Source: Pestalotiopsis fici W106-1
Taxonomy: Eukaryota; Ascomycota; Sordariomycetes; Amphisphaeriales; Sporocadaceae
DNA length: 64,000 nt
Assembly (NCBI RefSeq): GCF_000516985.1
Contig: NW_006917092.1
Location: 1 to 64,000, forward strand
Reading direction: 5' to 3'
Every line of letters starts with the position of its first letter. The stretch's first letter is position 1. The position numbers and the translations under genes are program-made. The notes under the pieces are model-generated. The model searched no databases, was not told the origin of the DNA, and worked only from the letters and a program-made list of their open reading frames with translations. Positions 44,786 through 58,048 of the stretch are shown in pieces.

Positions 44786-46832
44786 CCCGTCTCCTCGACT
44801 CATGGGTTTACCGAAATCGAGGGGAGTGCAAGTCAAACGCCAATGTCGAATCAATTGGAGTCTAGCCAAGTGTTCAATTCCAAGAGCATTTGAGTAAGAA
44901 CAGGATCCCAAGAAGCCCGAGGCTCGAAAACCGGACAAATCCAGAGCTCAAAGCTAGCGAAACTAACGCCGTCTTGATAAGATTCAAGGGTTTTCGGCCG
45001 TGATCTAATCAATGTCCATGACGGTATCATCAGGACGGGATGTATTGTCGTCTTGAATACCGAGTCTAAGTATTTCCGTTCGCTCACATAGTACAAAAAT
45101 CCCTGCTTGTCCATATCTCGGACCAAGTGTTTGCAGGGATGAAGCGGCAGCGCAAAGCCGAAGCTTGTGGAATACGCAGCACGGAAAATACATAGTATTC
45201 CGTCTTATCACAATTGGCTGTACATTGCTTGCTGTATCATTGCACTGTTGATTGTCTCTGCCAACAATAGAGGTTGATTAGGCAAGCCGTTTCTTTTAAC
45301 ACAATAATTAGGCAAATCACTGGACTATATTGCTATCATCCGGCATCAAAAGTCTAGACCGAAAAGGCAGAGAGTTCCTCTGCTTCAATGATCTGGGCAT
45401 AATTGCTTGTAAATGTACAGTCACTGCAAAGAATAAGAAACTGATTGGCTGCCGCGCGAGGATCAGAGCTGTTCAGACGCAATCGTGGGACAGCGAGGCA
45501 TTGAAATGTACCTCATATGCTGGAAAGCGGTGGCTTTCCCCAAGATACTGGCCATCGTTTACTCGTAACATCTGCATTGAACAATCTGGACTGACGTGGT
45601 CGGCAGAATGATTGAATCTTTGCGAGTACGACCATTGTACGATCAGCAAGTATCAAGAGCAGTAACAGACACCGTGACACATCTCTGAACAAGGTGATCC
45701 TGGAGCAGAAGACGTTCCGAGGCGCACGCTTGGGAGCACACGGTCGAGTGCTCAAACTACAAGCCGTCGAGGCGCCAGAAGCCCGATAGCAAATTCAAAG
45801 CGGCATCTAACGACAGACCAAGGAGTGACATGTATCCGTAGAAGTTTGTCCACGTCGATCGGGTAGTCATAGGAATCTGGCCAATGAACGGCTCGGTTTC
45901 CAGGCTGGAGCAACAGATAACGGCATAAAGTGGACAGTTGAGGAGTTTGATATGGCATATTTCTTATGCCTCTATTATTGCTGAATTCCATCTTCCATGA
46001 TCTCATAGTGTAGTAGGGAGAATCCTCTCCACGTGGGCTGCTGCCAATACCGGATGATGCCCGCAGCGTGCGACTGCGGCATCGCAGTACACAACCAGCC
46101 TAATTTTACATTTCAATGTAGTATCGTACAATCCACCCTTGTGGCTCTTTCATTCGTCGTATTGGTGTACATGGTCGATGCCCACCACTTGGTATCCGTT
46201 TATTGCCTGCTAGGGTGTCAGTCGAATGGACAAGAAGATTTGCGCATGTCGGCTCGTAATGGACATACGGCGGAAGAAGGAGCTCGGCCCAAGAGCTGGC
46301 CAGGAAAGCGACAGCAGCCTAAAGAGACGATATTAGCTCCTGCATCGAAAGACGGCATCTCGATTTCTGTGCACATACACCAAATACGGCTACGCTTCTG
46401 ACAACGGCGGCATTCTCTGAGGATGTGACGGCATCGTAGGTCGAGCCGAGGAGACCCTTTTGCTGACGGCGGGGGGCAGGCATTTTAGCGGTGAATTATG
46501 AGTAGCAAAGAGATAGAATCAATCACAAGGGTGTGTTGGCTTGGTGTCGCTAAGATGGCAAAGCGATACAATATTGAACCGTGGGACAGGTAGGATGCGG
46601 CCGCGAAAAAAGTTGCAACGAGGCTGAAATGTTAATGGATGGGCGGCATTGTCTTCTGGAAAAAGAAGTGGGGCCCGCTAAATGATACCACCCAACATAC
46701 CTAGCTTTTCTAGCACTGCTGGAATGGCGTCACAAGGCTGATTTGATACATTACCTAGGCCTCGGCCATTGGTGTTGCATCCACTTGCCAATGGCCTTTG
46801 CCTTTGTTGGACTCTCATAACACCTCTATTCC
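44786..46832. other. Intergenic, no supported gene
   Basis: About 2 kb with only short frames on both strands and no domain, splice pairing or repeat beyond scattered CCTAGG-like motifs. It separates the accessory zone from the conserved genes to the right. Confidence 0.5.
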
Positions 46833-48121
46833 ATGACTACTGGTACTTGCGCAGATAATCTGAATCCAAATGCTCGCTCAATACCTGCGCACATGACAGA
46901 TATGACTGCAGCTACTCCGACAGCATTCGCCAATGCCGGCGGCTTCCTCCCTCCGTCGCTCCCGTCGCTCCCGTCGCCTGCACCAAGCACAGCATCGAGT
47001 CGCGCCGCAGCAGGATTGCCTCATCCTCGGTCGAAGCCTCTGGTACCCGGATCACGCAAGGAGGATTATGCGAGGGAATATGTTTATCGAAGGCTGCTAC
47101 ACATTTCCAGGCGCTACGTCAAAAAGCATAGCATACCAGACCCGCAAGACCTGGTGTCGGCTTACGAAAGCTTCGACGAGGTCTGCAAGGATTTGGACGA
47201 GGTAGTTGATGTGCTCTGGTTCTCGGGCACCCGTGAGTAGATACATCTTTTTACCACGTGTCTTTGGGTAAGACCTCTGCCAATTAGCTGTCGCTGACTT
47301 TGTTCCTCCCAGCCAGTCTTCAAGTTCCATATCTCCTCAACGTTGCCCTCGCCATCACCGAATACCTTCCAGCTTTTCCACCGTCGCCCCGGCCGACTTT
47401 TGCTCTCCTCAAAAAGCTAGACCATTGCTTCGCTAGTCTCTTGTATGGACACGACATACGGACCGGAAAGGCATTGCCAGGATTCGAAGGCGACACGAGC
47501 AAAGGCATGACTCGCACAGACATGGTGAGGTGTAGAAGCTTAGCAGATGAGACGCGAAGTCTGGTCGCAATAAAGATGAGTGGCGAGTCCGAGGTTGATA
47601 CCTTTTTATTTCCGGACGAACTCGACGTGCCCGCTCCAATATCCGCAGCACACAAGCGAAAGGCAGAAGATGATTCTGAGAGTGAGATTTTGCACTCTGA
47701 CCGGTCAACTCTGTCGCCAAAGAGGCAAAAAGCTGCATCGCCGAACTCGTTTTCGACCGAGACACCAGAAATCAAACAAGAAGGCAACATATCGCCGACG
47801 CAAGGTGGCAGTCTTCTTATCTCTACTGAGACTAGTGGTGCTGGGGCCGGGCAATTTCACTGGGCAGTGGAAGATGACTCTGATGAGGAGCATGAGAATG
47901 AACGTGACGACGTAATGACTGGTACGATTGAGAGGCCCAACCAACAAATGACACCCGCCTCGGGGTCAGAGACTGAGGCACAGACGTTGGACTTTTCACA
48001 TTTCCAAGAGCATGCGCCAGATGATGAAGATAACGAATTACATATGAGCGTCGCCAAAGTATACGAGAAGACAATAATTTGGCTGGGTCGAACCTTAGGA
48101 GAAACTCTGGTTGAGGAATAA
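46833..48121 (+). CDS. Conserved fungal protein of unknown function, 402 aa
   Basis: Exon 1 is 46833-47232 and exon 2 is 47313-48121; the 80-bp intron has donor GTGAGT, CTGAC branch and CCCAG acceptor. The N-terminal 55 residues are Ala/Pro/Ser-rich. A helical region follows from about residue 75 (DYAREYVYRRLLHISRRYVK, SYxxFDEVCKDLDEVVDVLW) through exon 2 (VPYLLNVALAITEYLPAFPP, KKLDHCFASLLYGHDIRTGK). The second half is acidic and disordered, with a likely nuclear signal (HKRKAEDD, SPKRQKA) and a short helix at the end (YEKTIIWLGRTLGETLVEE). It looks like a nuclear protein conserved in filamentous ascomycetes, but I cannot assign a function. Confidence 0.75.
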
Positions 48122-49594
48122 TTCCGATTACAGCACACCACAGAGTGGTGAGGCTCGCTTCTACACTAATGGGATAGCTCTGCAAGCTTCCTCAAATCTC
48201 GCGCGTAGTGACAAAACACGGGCAACGAGAAAGCGACGGTGCAAATTACAATGGGAAGTGCATATTACACGTACATTTCAACTCGCGACGGGTTAAGAAT
48301 CACAGCGTACTTTGCCTGTACAAACAGTGGTGACTTACTTGGCGGTGATGGTCCAGACTTACCATGAATATCAATGAGTGATACTGAAAGACTCGCTAGG
48401 TCGAAAGCCAGTAGTAGATCCTATCGGTGATTCGTGTTAGCCTCGAATCTTGGTAGTTTTCATCAAACAACATTGTGAAAATGAATTATGGAATCAGAGA
48501 CTGTGTAACATGGTATGTTGTCGATCATGAAGGACTCAGGTCTAGAGCTAATGATATCTCATCATATAAAGAAAAGGGGCAGACCCATGGGTGTATGATG
48601 GGCGGTATCAAGAGTAGTCAAGAAAAAAAGAGAAGGATCTCTTACCTGGAGGGAAGCAGTTGGAGGTCCGTTAACTGTGAAATATAGCTTGTCGTCAAGT
48701 CGCCAGCATCGGACTGAGCTCGGCCGTTAGTACCGCAACATCCTTCAGCGTAACACCAGCCGACATGTAGACCAGCCCACAGGAACCGCGATGAGCAAGG
48801 ATGATGGGGACCTCGTCTGCAGCACACTGTCTTGTTCTTCTCGCTACGCACTACTCTCGCTACCTCACACCGCGCTCTCACTACACTCTCATAGACCGCA
48901 TCCGCCAACACTCGCACTCGGTAGCTAACAGTGCGAGTCCAACCACGTCTGCTGCAACTGTCAAGTCTGTGGCTTCTTCCTCTCGTGAGTTGTGGCGTCG
49001 TTTGCGCATCAATCGTGTCGTGTCGGGTCGGGGTCTTCGTACTCTGGTGATGATGTTGCAAAGAAAATACAATAGGAGAAAATAAAATGAATAGAAAAAA
49101 AGGGGGAAGGGGGTAGCCGATATTCTGGTAAATAAGTATCGTCAAAGATACAAGGCGTCATATTGAAACATTGTAAACGTTTCATTGACTAAAGGCTGAC
49201 CGACTTGAACATTGTTACCTGTCAAGTAAACAACCATGCCGGTCTTGCTTCGAAACCGGCGTCGTGTACGAAAAGGCCGAGGAACAGGCGTCGTATAAAA
49301 GACGACCCAAAAAAATAATTGGTGCTTAGACAAAGAAAAAAAGAATATTGTGATGCGGAGACTCAGGGTCCGGCAGTCGATCATGTATCCCTTCTGAGCC
49401 TCGAAATTCGGGACGCAGTGAGAAGAACATGCAGATTAGCTGTTGGGTGGTATCGTTCATTTCAAGACCGTCAGCTCTGTCCTTTGTCCACGAACAGAGA
49501 GTGGATTCATAACGTCGTCAGTTTGTTTCCTTCCTCTACCATCCCCCCGTGTCGGCATCGCCACAGCATTTCATGCCTCCGGGTCTCGGGCAGC
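48122..49594. other. Intergenic, probable 3' UTR of gis2, no other gene
   Basis: No supported gene. 48640-49145 has overlapping open frames on both strands without protein-like pattern. The stretch left of 49595 is likely the long 3' UTR of the minus-strand zinc-knuckle gene. Confidence 0.4.
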
Positions 49595-50307
49595 TTAGGC
49601 AACGGGAGGGATGGCCTGGGGAGCAGGGGTCACGTCAACAGGAGCCGGAACGCCAATCTCTCCGCTTGCAGCCTTCTGCGGGCAGTCGCGAGAAATGTGG
49701 CCTGCCTCACCACACTGGTAACAGGTCTTGCCGGCAGTATTGAGCGGGCCACCGTTGGGTGCGGTGCAGTCGCGAGAGATGTGACCGAGCTTTCCGCAGG
49801 CATAGCACTTCATGGCCTGTGCCTGGCAGTCCCGAGCAAAGTGGTTGGGACCACCACACTTGTAACAGGTGGCAGGACGAGCGCCTCCGGCAAATCCTCC
49901 GCGACCAAAGCCGCCTCCATATCCACCGCGGCCGACCGGAGGACCCCGGGGAATGCCAACAGCGGCTGGGTTTGGGCATGCACGAGCTAGGTGACCAGGC
50001 TGACCGCAGTTGTAGCAGCGGCCACTGGCACCGGCACCAGTGAGGCGCAGAGTAGGACAGTCAGCTTGAACGTGGCCAAGTCCCTGGCAGTGATAACACT
50101 GCTTGGCCTCAGTTGTACGTGGGAGAGGGCACTGGTTGGACTCGTGGCCTAGTTGATCGAGGTTAGCTGATTGTCACGAAGAGACGACGACCACCTCTTA
50201 CCTGGCTGTTTGCAGTTGTAGCAAAGACGTTCCGCCGAGGAGCAGACCTCGGCATAGTGGCCCACATTGCCACATTTGTAGCAAGCCCGACGCGACAGCG
50301 ACGACAT
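49595..50307 (-). CDS. gis2: CCHC zinc-knuckle nucleic-acid-binding protein (Gis2/Byr3/CNBP type)
   Basis: Exons 50307-50202 and 50148-49595 give 219 aa over a 53-bp intron (GTAAGA, GCTAAC branch). Seven CX2CX4HX4C knuckles are present: starting CYKCGNVGHY, CYNCKQPGHE (split by the intron), CYHCQGLGHV, CYNCGQPGHL, CYKCGGPNHF, CYACGKLGHI and CYQCGEAGHI. A Gly/Arg/Phe-rich RGG-like linker lies between knuckles 4 and 5. Proteins of this type bind single-stranded DNA or mRNA and associate with translating ribosomes and stress granules. The start MSSLSRRACYKCGN matches the family; the frame extends 23 codons further up to 50376, but the extension is not conserved-looking. Strong conservation marks the start of core chromosome DNA. 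Confidence 0.96.
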
Positions 50308-53300
50308 TTTGACCGATTTGGATAAAACTGAAAACCCTTTGTTAGCGATCTCGTCACCCAAAAGCCTCTTTTTCATGTGTCAGGTTCTGGTAGTCTCTTT
50401 GCAGATGAGTTGACGATCGTTGCTAGGATAGCTCTCATGTCGCAAGCCAGGTTCGAGTGCGACTACGCAACAACGCATGTCTGGAGTTGATGTCGACGAC
50501 ACGCAGTTCGAGCTTCACGTGAATGTGGCTTTCGTTGTGACGAATTCGCAATCATCCCACACAGCTGACGTGGAGTAGAGTGCGGTGACACAAGCCCGTG
50601 GGGCTAGATTACCAGCTGCCTGCAGCATGCATGACCTGTGCAACCAACCATTCGCTCGAAACATCGCGTCGTGCAAGTCGTCCAGCCTCTTTTACCAGAA
50701 CGATAATTGCTGCGTGTCCCCAGAGATAGTTCCAACCTTTGTAGCACAAAATGAGACCATGCTTGGGACAGTATTCAGCTAGTGATACTGGCCTATGCAA
50801 GTAGTCTCGACGTTGTGCTAGGGTTGTTGCGAGGCGTCGTGATCGGAGCTGGCACAGTGTGGTGCGACACGACGTGAACAGGGAATCATCTGTCCTATCG
50901 GACAAGGTTGCGACGATAGAGATCCCGCACCTTAGGAATCGTCCGTGCAGAGCGGGTTCACGCACTGGCGCGTGCCTCTGTTCCTGGCGTAGACTGTCCG
51001 AGCATGGTGGTCATGGTGGCACGAGCTGGATAGTAACAACTGAACCACCACTCATGGATGTTGGACGCCGTTGCTGGGTAGATATTCCAAGTTGCATATA
51101 TATAGTCGCTTTGGCAAACCAGGACCATCAACCTTTGGAGGACAAAGTCTGAATGAAAAACTCAGACTGCAAAGTGGACTACCAGATTGTCCAGATCTGA
51201 TCAGGGAGACACACAAGGTTTGGAGGCTTAAAAAGTCGAAGAGGAAAAGAATTCATACATACCTTTAGGTTATAAAAATGTGATTCCTGCTCGCTTGATA
51301 CCCTGTACTGCGAAATGCGGACTGCAACCTTTTGGCTTCCAAGCAACGTCTGCGCTTCTGCGATCACCGAGGGAGGAGATTGAAGAAGAAAAAAGAATTT
51401 ATCTAGTGGCCGGAGAGGGGGAGATGGCACACTTTTGTAAAAAATTGAAGGAGGGGAAAGAAATGGAAAAGGGCCAGGGAAAATGGGAGGAAAACTTTGA
51501 GCACACGGCTAAGCAGAAAGACCCACGATCGCCCGAACGATGGAGCCGGCCAACGCCAGCAGGGAAGGCGGGATTAGTTTGGATGTGCACGAAGCGTCAG
51601 TCAGATTTGGGCATGGCATGCTCATGGCTGGCATGGCATACCTAACCTAGGTTCACTACATACTAAGCATGGGGGGCGCGTGCGGCGGGCACGCGGGCGC
51701 AACGGAAGAAATCTACTTCCCAGTCCAAAAAGCAACATTTCAGTGGAGCCGCATGTGCTACTAGAATAAAAAGGGCTTCTTGTTTTTATTTTCCAAGTGC
51801 CCAACGCAGGGAGGTATGTATCTCGCAGTGTCTAGACGGCATCTATGCTAACGAGAGACATGCATATCAACCTACCCGTAAATGAATTCAAGACTGTTGT
51901 CCATAGTATATTCCGGGGGCGTTTCGATAGGCTTTGTGGGTTGTTTAGGTTTGGAGTGAGCTGATCACGCTTTTCTTCTGCAATATACGCTGCCGTAATG
52001 GAACATGCCCTGCCGATATAAAAGGAAATGGTCATATAGGTACAAATCAACAAACAGCTAGATGGGTAGGTACCTACCTGAAAGCAATAATCATTGTGTG
52101 ATAAACTTTGATCTTGCGCCCCCGGTATCTAGGTATTCAACCACGGACAGATGTGCAATCCCATTTGTGATGTTACGGGCCAGTCAGGGGCCCTGCCTTG
52201 GTCAGAGCCAATATTAATCACGGACGAGCAGACGAAAAGGAAATCGGCCCCCTGTCAACCCTGTTCTGTCAGCTTATATCTCGAGACCATCTCATTGTTT
52301 AATGCAAGTTGTGGTCACTATCGCAGCTCACAGATTGGCGCATATGCTGATTCCCAGTCAAGCCAGTCGCCGCCGTTTCTCAGTGTTTGTGCCTCGCATG
52401 CCCTCATGCCAACGACTCGGTTCGAACCCGTCCCAAAGGACTAGTCCCGATTCCCTTCTCTTGTAAAGGTAGGTACCCATGCAATAATGCTTTGTCTTTT
52501 CGGCGCCTACCTATGTACATCTGTAAGCAGTAGACATTCCTTTTGTAATCGCGGCCCGCTTACGTACACCATGATGATCTGTGTTCATCTATTCGCACTC
52601 TACCCTCCCTATGTGCCGCAGTCAGTGTCGCCATCTTGCCTCTTGAAGCCCTTGGCCAACTTACACAGTAGACCCTTTTGCGGCGACTAAACAGCTGACA
52701 CACTGCATACCAAGGTCAAAGACAGTACTTGGTTTCTACTTGAACTGATGATTATAATTGAGCGAGTGGATTAGTATGACGCAACTGCGTATCTGTTGAG
52801 GTGCGCATCTCTGTGATTACATAGTACTAGAAATGCATATGCGCGAAGGCACAAAACCCTGCGGCTGGGGGTAGGTTTCTGGTCCAGTCCGCACCTCCAC
52901 AGTAAGGGCTATCGGTAACCTCGGCGCAAGAAAGAAAGCAACATGATTCGATAGAAGCTAAATTGCGCTTTGGTGGGATATATCCTGGAAGCCACGTGAA
53001 GTGCAAAAAAATAAGCGTGCCCACGAACGATAAAAGATTGAACCCTGCCTTGGAAAAAAAAAAAAAAAGAAAAAAAGGGCTCTCGGGTGGAATTTAGTCC
53101 CTTTGACATTGCTTGAGAATCGGATATCACAGGTATTATCGATACAATATGATTGCAACACCGACTGGTTTCATTTCAGGCATGATTTAGTCTCCACATG
53201 ATCTACAAGTGCAAATTATTCATGTAGAATCAAGGTACGTCAATCATTGACTTTCGAATGCCACCAAGTTGTAACCAAGGATCAATACGACAATTCCCCT

Positions 53301-53568
53301 TCCTTGAATGTGGTATTGAAGTTTTGTTGAAAATTCCACACTATACTTGGTTCTCGCTATATAACTATAATCGCGATAAATACAAATATTACTGTTGATT
53401 TATCTGAGCACCACACTCTTCACATATGCTTGACTTTCTAAATTGATATTGCAAGTTTACATGGCTTGGCTCTTGCTCAGACGGGGAATGTCATGGTGAA
53501 TGTAGCATTGCAATCATTAAACATCTATTTAAATCAAGATCATATCGGCGCGGCACACCACTGGCCAG
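50308..53568. other. Long intergenic stretch, no supported gene
   Basis: About 3.3 kb containing only short frames. Recurrent GGTACCTACC/CCTAGG-type motifs occur at 51640-51650, 52055-52080, 52128 and 52467. A poly-A run lies at 53055-53075. No tRNA fold or repeat unit was found. Confidence 0.45.
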
Positions 53569-53913
53569 CTACCACTCAACCCATTTCCTAGCAAGCACTG
53601 TCAAGCTCACGCAGAACACGGCCCAGCAAGGCACCCCTACACCAAGCCCCAAGCAGCTGGTTGAAAGTATCAGAGATACACCCAGTAAGGCGGGGGCCAA
53701 ACAATTCATCTGTTCGCGTCGAGAGCACTTCTTGGAACAGTAATCTCCTTTGCAAGCTTCCATCTCGATGCCGCATTCATGGAGCCGGCAATACGATATT
53801 CCGCCGGAACCCATGTGCTTGAGGGAGTTCGAACAATGCATTGTGCAGCCGGCTTTTGATCCGAAAGATGTGGTTTGATATGATTGAACGAAATTGTGAA
53901 GAGACAATTGCAT
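53569..53913 (-). CDS. Small Cys-rich hypothetical protein, 114 aa (uncertain)
   Basis: A single open frame from ATG at 53913. It carries about a dozen cysteines concentrated in residues 23-70 (pattern including CTMHC, CRLHEC, CKGDYCSKKC), then a hydrophobic C-terminal region (ALLGVSLILSTSC, WAVFCVSLTVLA) that could span a membrane. There is no typical signal peptide. It resembles a cysteine-rich domain followed by a membrane anchor and might be the last exon of a larger gene, but no upstream exon was found. Chance coding is possible. Confidence 0.35.
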   Translation of the reverse strand: MQLSLHNFVQSYQTTSFGSKAGCTMHCSNSLKHMGSGGISYCRLHECGIEMEACKGDYCSKKCSRREQMNCLAPALLGVSLILSTSCLGLGVGVPCWAVFCVSLTVLARKWVEW

Positions 53914-54676
53914 CGCGGAAGCGGCCTATTTCAATCAGGCCAGTCAAGGCGTCAAGACAATGCTCGATATGTTCTTGTTGTTGCGGCCTTTACACCCCAT
54001 GACAATGCTGAATTCGAGCCCTTTCATCAATTCTTTTGTTTAAGGTCAATGAAAAGAAAGAGAATAGCATGGGACAACAAATGATGTCCAAGCCAGAAAC
54101 TTCACAAAATGATGCAAACAAAAGTGCATCTGTCCATTCCATCGACACGCACAGATCATGGATTCGTGTCGTCAGTCGTTACATAATCGCAGCTTCCAAT
54201 CTCGAAATACTAAGAAAGAAATAAAGAGAAATTATACATCGGAGCTGAGAATCGGGGAGGAAAAAAGCGAACCATTCAAAGAACCAATCTCAAGTCTCAT
54301 GAATAATTTTGCAATATTACTTGTGGAATCATTCACTTTCGCAGAAGATATAACACGAGGAAAGGTTTATGCTAGGCTGTAAACTATTGCAATCAGCTTT
54401 TTTGTATAATAGAGTCGATGACCGTCATTGTAATAAAACTGTCCGTTATCTCGGACTCTTACTGTGTTATGCAGATTGAAAAGTTTTATTATCATTGATA
54501 TATGTCGTGTTTAATACTTTAAGCATGCCAAAAAAAAAAAAAAAAAAAGAAGTTGTCATATTGCGCCGTCAGCAAATTACTCCATAACACCATCGCTAAT
54601 AGTACAGAACTACACAAATAAGGCCACGAATTGGCTTATATCATTTCCAAGTACATTTTTGTCAAGGCTACTCGGC
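53914..54676. other. Intergenic, no supported gene
   Basis: AT-leaning sequence with a poly-A run of about 20 at 54531-54549. It probably holds the 3' UTR of the membrane protein gene to its right. Confidence 0.45.
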
Positions 54677-56053
54677 TCAGACATCCGGTGCATGCTGTAG
54701 TCTCCCTGCTTCCGAGGGATGAGGAGGAAGTGACACATTGCTCACTAGCATATCTGATAAAGGCGCCATTGATCTTGGTCGGGCTTCGACTACATATTCT
54801 ATGCCGTCGTCTGAAATATACGATGGTGGCCTATTTGCTGTTGCTGGACGAGCGGTTGTATCAGCACTTGAAGGGGGCTCGTCGTTGCGCTGCCAATAGA
54901 TACGATTTGGGTCGACGCGCTAGATTCTGTAAGTATGCGCATCTGATGATCATTGACTTGACAAACATACCACACTTTCTCTCCAGAGACCATATGCAGG
55001 CGGTTGCAGCTTTGTTGTCTCACTTTCCAGGCCTGCTGCTTCTTCGTCTCGAGCCAGGAGAACACGAATTGGTCGTCTAGGCACAGCGTAACCGCCGGGG
55101 CCGAACATCTCCGGCAGACGGGCTCTATTCTCATCGTCATCAGATCTTGGCTTTACGATCAGCATACAGAGCCGGATCAGACCGTGGCAGAAAAAGATGG
55201 TTACGAAGAGGATGATCAAAATCAGCAAGATGGTGAATTCGCTGTTGTTGATGTTCTTCGTCACGCTGAGTGCAAGATCTGTGGCAAACGAGATGAGTAT
55301 ACGCCTCCGAGCTGAAATTTTGAGAGTTCAAGACTTACATATTGCTAGCATCAGGAGTAAGAACATGCCTGACACGAAACATCTCAAGATCTGAGACCGA
55401 ATACGGCGACTTTGAATCCATGGAAAGCAGAATAAAAATCTCTGGGGCTTTGCTCCCCGCTCCGATCGCGCGTGGTCATCGCCACGCCTTCCAGGGGCTC
55501 TGGATCCAGCGACATCTGTGAGGTGCATTTCGGCGCGCTGCCGCCCCCTAAATAAACGTCTTCCCTGCCTATGGCTGGACTCTGACCCTTCAATTGTCGA
55601 CCGCATCTCGACATCTGCTGTAGGCCGTTCCGTGCGTGGTCTCTGGAATGAGGCGCGCGATCCATCTTCGGTGCCATCGGGCGTGCTTTCGCGAGCACGC
55701 GGTTGTCTTGATCCATTGTGCGTTCGGGTGCGCGCAATGTTGGGAATTGCAAGGCGAGCAGATGGGATAGAGGGGAGACCAAGATGAAGCCTCGATGTTT
55801 TCCGGCTCCCGTCGGCGCGAAGGTCCACGTTTGTTCTGGTGACGCTACGGGCACCTTCTTGAGACCTAGCTGGGCTGATGAAAGATAATCGAGGCCTGAG
55901 GCGAGTCCAACGTGTTTGCCCTTGCTCTTGTCCATTATTGTGGCCAGCCTCTCGTCCCTGTGGCACTTCGGATGTGCGGCCTTGCTCCAGATCTATTCTG
56001 TGCTCCCCGGGCAAATCGCCTTGATGATTCATTCTTGAACGAAGAAAGTCCAT
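54677..56053 (-). CDS. Fungal two-TM membrane protein of unknown function, 421 aa
   Basis: Exons 56053-55339, 55278-54971 and 54919-54677. The first 220 residues are Arg/Ser/Thr/Gln-rich and disordered. Two hydrophobic segments follow: one ending exon 1 (CFVSGMFLLLMLAIYLALS, split by the intron) and one in exon 2 (FTILLILIILFVTIFFCHGL), separated by a short loop (VTKNINNSE), giving a hairpin with both long tails on the same side, presumably cytosolic. After the second span come RLPEMFGPGGYAVPRRPIRV and a C-terminal region with RVDPNRIYWQRNDEPP and PPSYISDDGIEYVVEARP, which look conserved. The third exon must use the CTAG acceptor at 54920-54921; an earlier AG gives a poor frame. I cannot name the family. 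Confidence 0.75.
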
Positions 56054-58048
56054 CTTGGAAAAACCTGCACTTTTCTACCTAGCTTCACCAACGATTCACA
56101 GACATATTCTGGCACAAGCTAGTCGAAGGAACTGGAAAGCAACAAGGACCACGGAAATGTTGCTGTCGCCTGAAGAAAGCTGAAGGAATCAATGTGGATG
56201 ATGCACCCAGTCGCCCAATCCGATCACTCTCTACACCCTAATGGGTACCGCGACAAATCGCGTTTGTGGCTGCCTGAGTCGAGCCCTTGCCTAACAGGCC
56301 TCTGCCAAGTGGTTGCTGAACAAGATATCTTAGGGTCGGAATGTAGCACTTATTGTAAGTTGGTCGGTCGTCCGTCGAGGTGCCAGACGAATCAAGTGGC
56401 GGGCCGGCACGGATATTGTTGCTTATATTAAGACGAATAGAGTACGTTGGCCAGTCAAAAGGTGAGAGAATCGGCCGCGTAACGGGCTACCTGAGCCCGT
56501 GCCTGTTTGGGATACTGAGCGAGGGAATAGAAGAATAAAAATTTATTTGCAAGGAGCGCTTAACGACATGAATAAGAAAGCTTATGGACTCGCATAAGAT
56601 CGCACGAGGAATGAAAACAAATAACTAGGAGGGTATGATGCGTAAAGGACGAGAAGGCAATGGCTCACATGTTACTGACTGAGCAGTGTCGTGAGTGGAG
56701 GAGGGGCCAAGGAGTGCACGAGACACCATGGAAGGTTGTTTGGACGTCTTGATAAATGGAAGGTAGTGGCTTCTGCGACGACGACACAGACGCAGCCACG
56801 AATCTTCAGGGTCGCGCTCGACGTCTCATCAGAGCCCCATGTAACTGCGTCTGCAGAGGGGCTAAATTTCCAGTGCGAGGACAGTAAGGCTTGTGATGGA
56901 TTCTTGGGTCCTCTTGAGGCAGATCTTTTGCCGCACGAGCTGCCTGTCGCACACCTCTAGCATCCCAACGGCCACCAGAGCCAGACAGACACACAGTGAG
57001 GTAGTATGCCCATTTGCGCTGCAGAATCCAATCATCTCAGCTGGGACAGAGAGAGGCAGGAGTCAATATCTGGGGGTTCCGGAACCCCTGAATTCGCAAA
57101 AGATACAGAACCACATCATCTTGGGACCAATAGGACGGGACTCATACTGAAAGTGATGGCTTCTCTGACGGCGGAAACTCGAGCATGAGACGCGATGCAG
57201 GGGATCAAGTGTTTCGGATTGGCTACCGAGGGACTATCCTGGAGGACTAGTAGCCGCCGCTTTGCCAGATAGGGAAATACCTGGGCGCGGGTGGGCTAAG
57301 CCTCAAAGTGCTTTGGGTCAAGGTCCAGTTTGATGTTGATTCACGACCCAGAGAGCAGAATGGACCCCCAACCATGCACTGGGCATGATAGAGAAAACCA
57401 CATAATTTTGAAATGTGAATACATTTACAAGCACTGTCACGAACTATCTTTTGTCGTTACTTGCTACTTATCATTGTGCGATCAACGATGTGTTTCTGTC
57501 CAGATACAAGGCAATTCTCGATACTGAGGAACATGCCAGTGCATCTCGGAATACCGTACAATGCCAGGGGGTGAACGCACTGAACCGTCATCTCAGCATT
57601 GGACTTGTCGAATCGGTCACCAGTGCCGTCAACCAAGTCAATGTCTTCCGAAATTCCCCAGGTCCACCCCAGGCTCGCTACAACAGCTAAGGAAGACCCT
57701 ACTTCTAGCTGGTGGAGAACGAAGCTCTCGATTTATTGGTATCTGGAGATTGGTGGAAAAACAAGCCTGTTCTTCACATCAATGACTTCTTGAACGTTTG
57801 GCAGTTTGATTGCTCACTACCGCTGTCGTCCCAATCCATTGCGATGCGCACAGCGGGCGCGATCAAAAGACGCTTACATCACAGAATTGATCTTGTCACT
57901 TTGACGTTAACGTCGCTCGGTGTCAATAGCACCATCTTGGCATAGCTGACTCCCTTGGAGTGGAAATAGGCTCATTGCCGGCCCTCGTGGACTCAGCCAC
58001 CAAACATCTTGAGAGGTCAAAAAGCGCAGGAAATCATACAAAGCGAGC
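56054..58048. other. Intergenic, no supported gene
   Basis: Two kilobases with only short frames (for example 56691-56960 plus, 57415-57945 plus) that have no recognisable domains. The left part is the promoter of the membrane protein gene; the right part is the 3' flank of the WD40 gene. Confidence 0.45.

Noticed and set aside
52405..52445. tRNA-like TTCGAAC loop
   Set aside because: The flanking bases do not form a T-arm stem and no acceptor or anticodon arms fit.
55004..55787. Plus-strand frames across the two-TM gene
   Set aside because: Shadows of the minus-strand exons, which show hydrophobic segments and consistent splicing.
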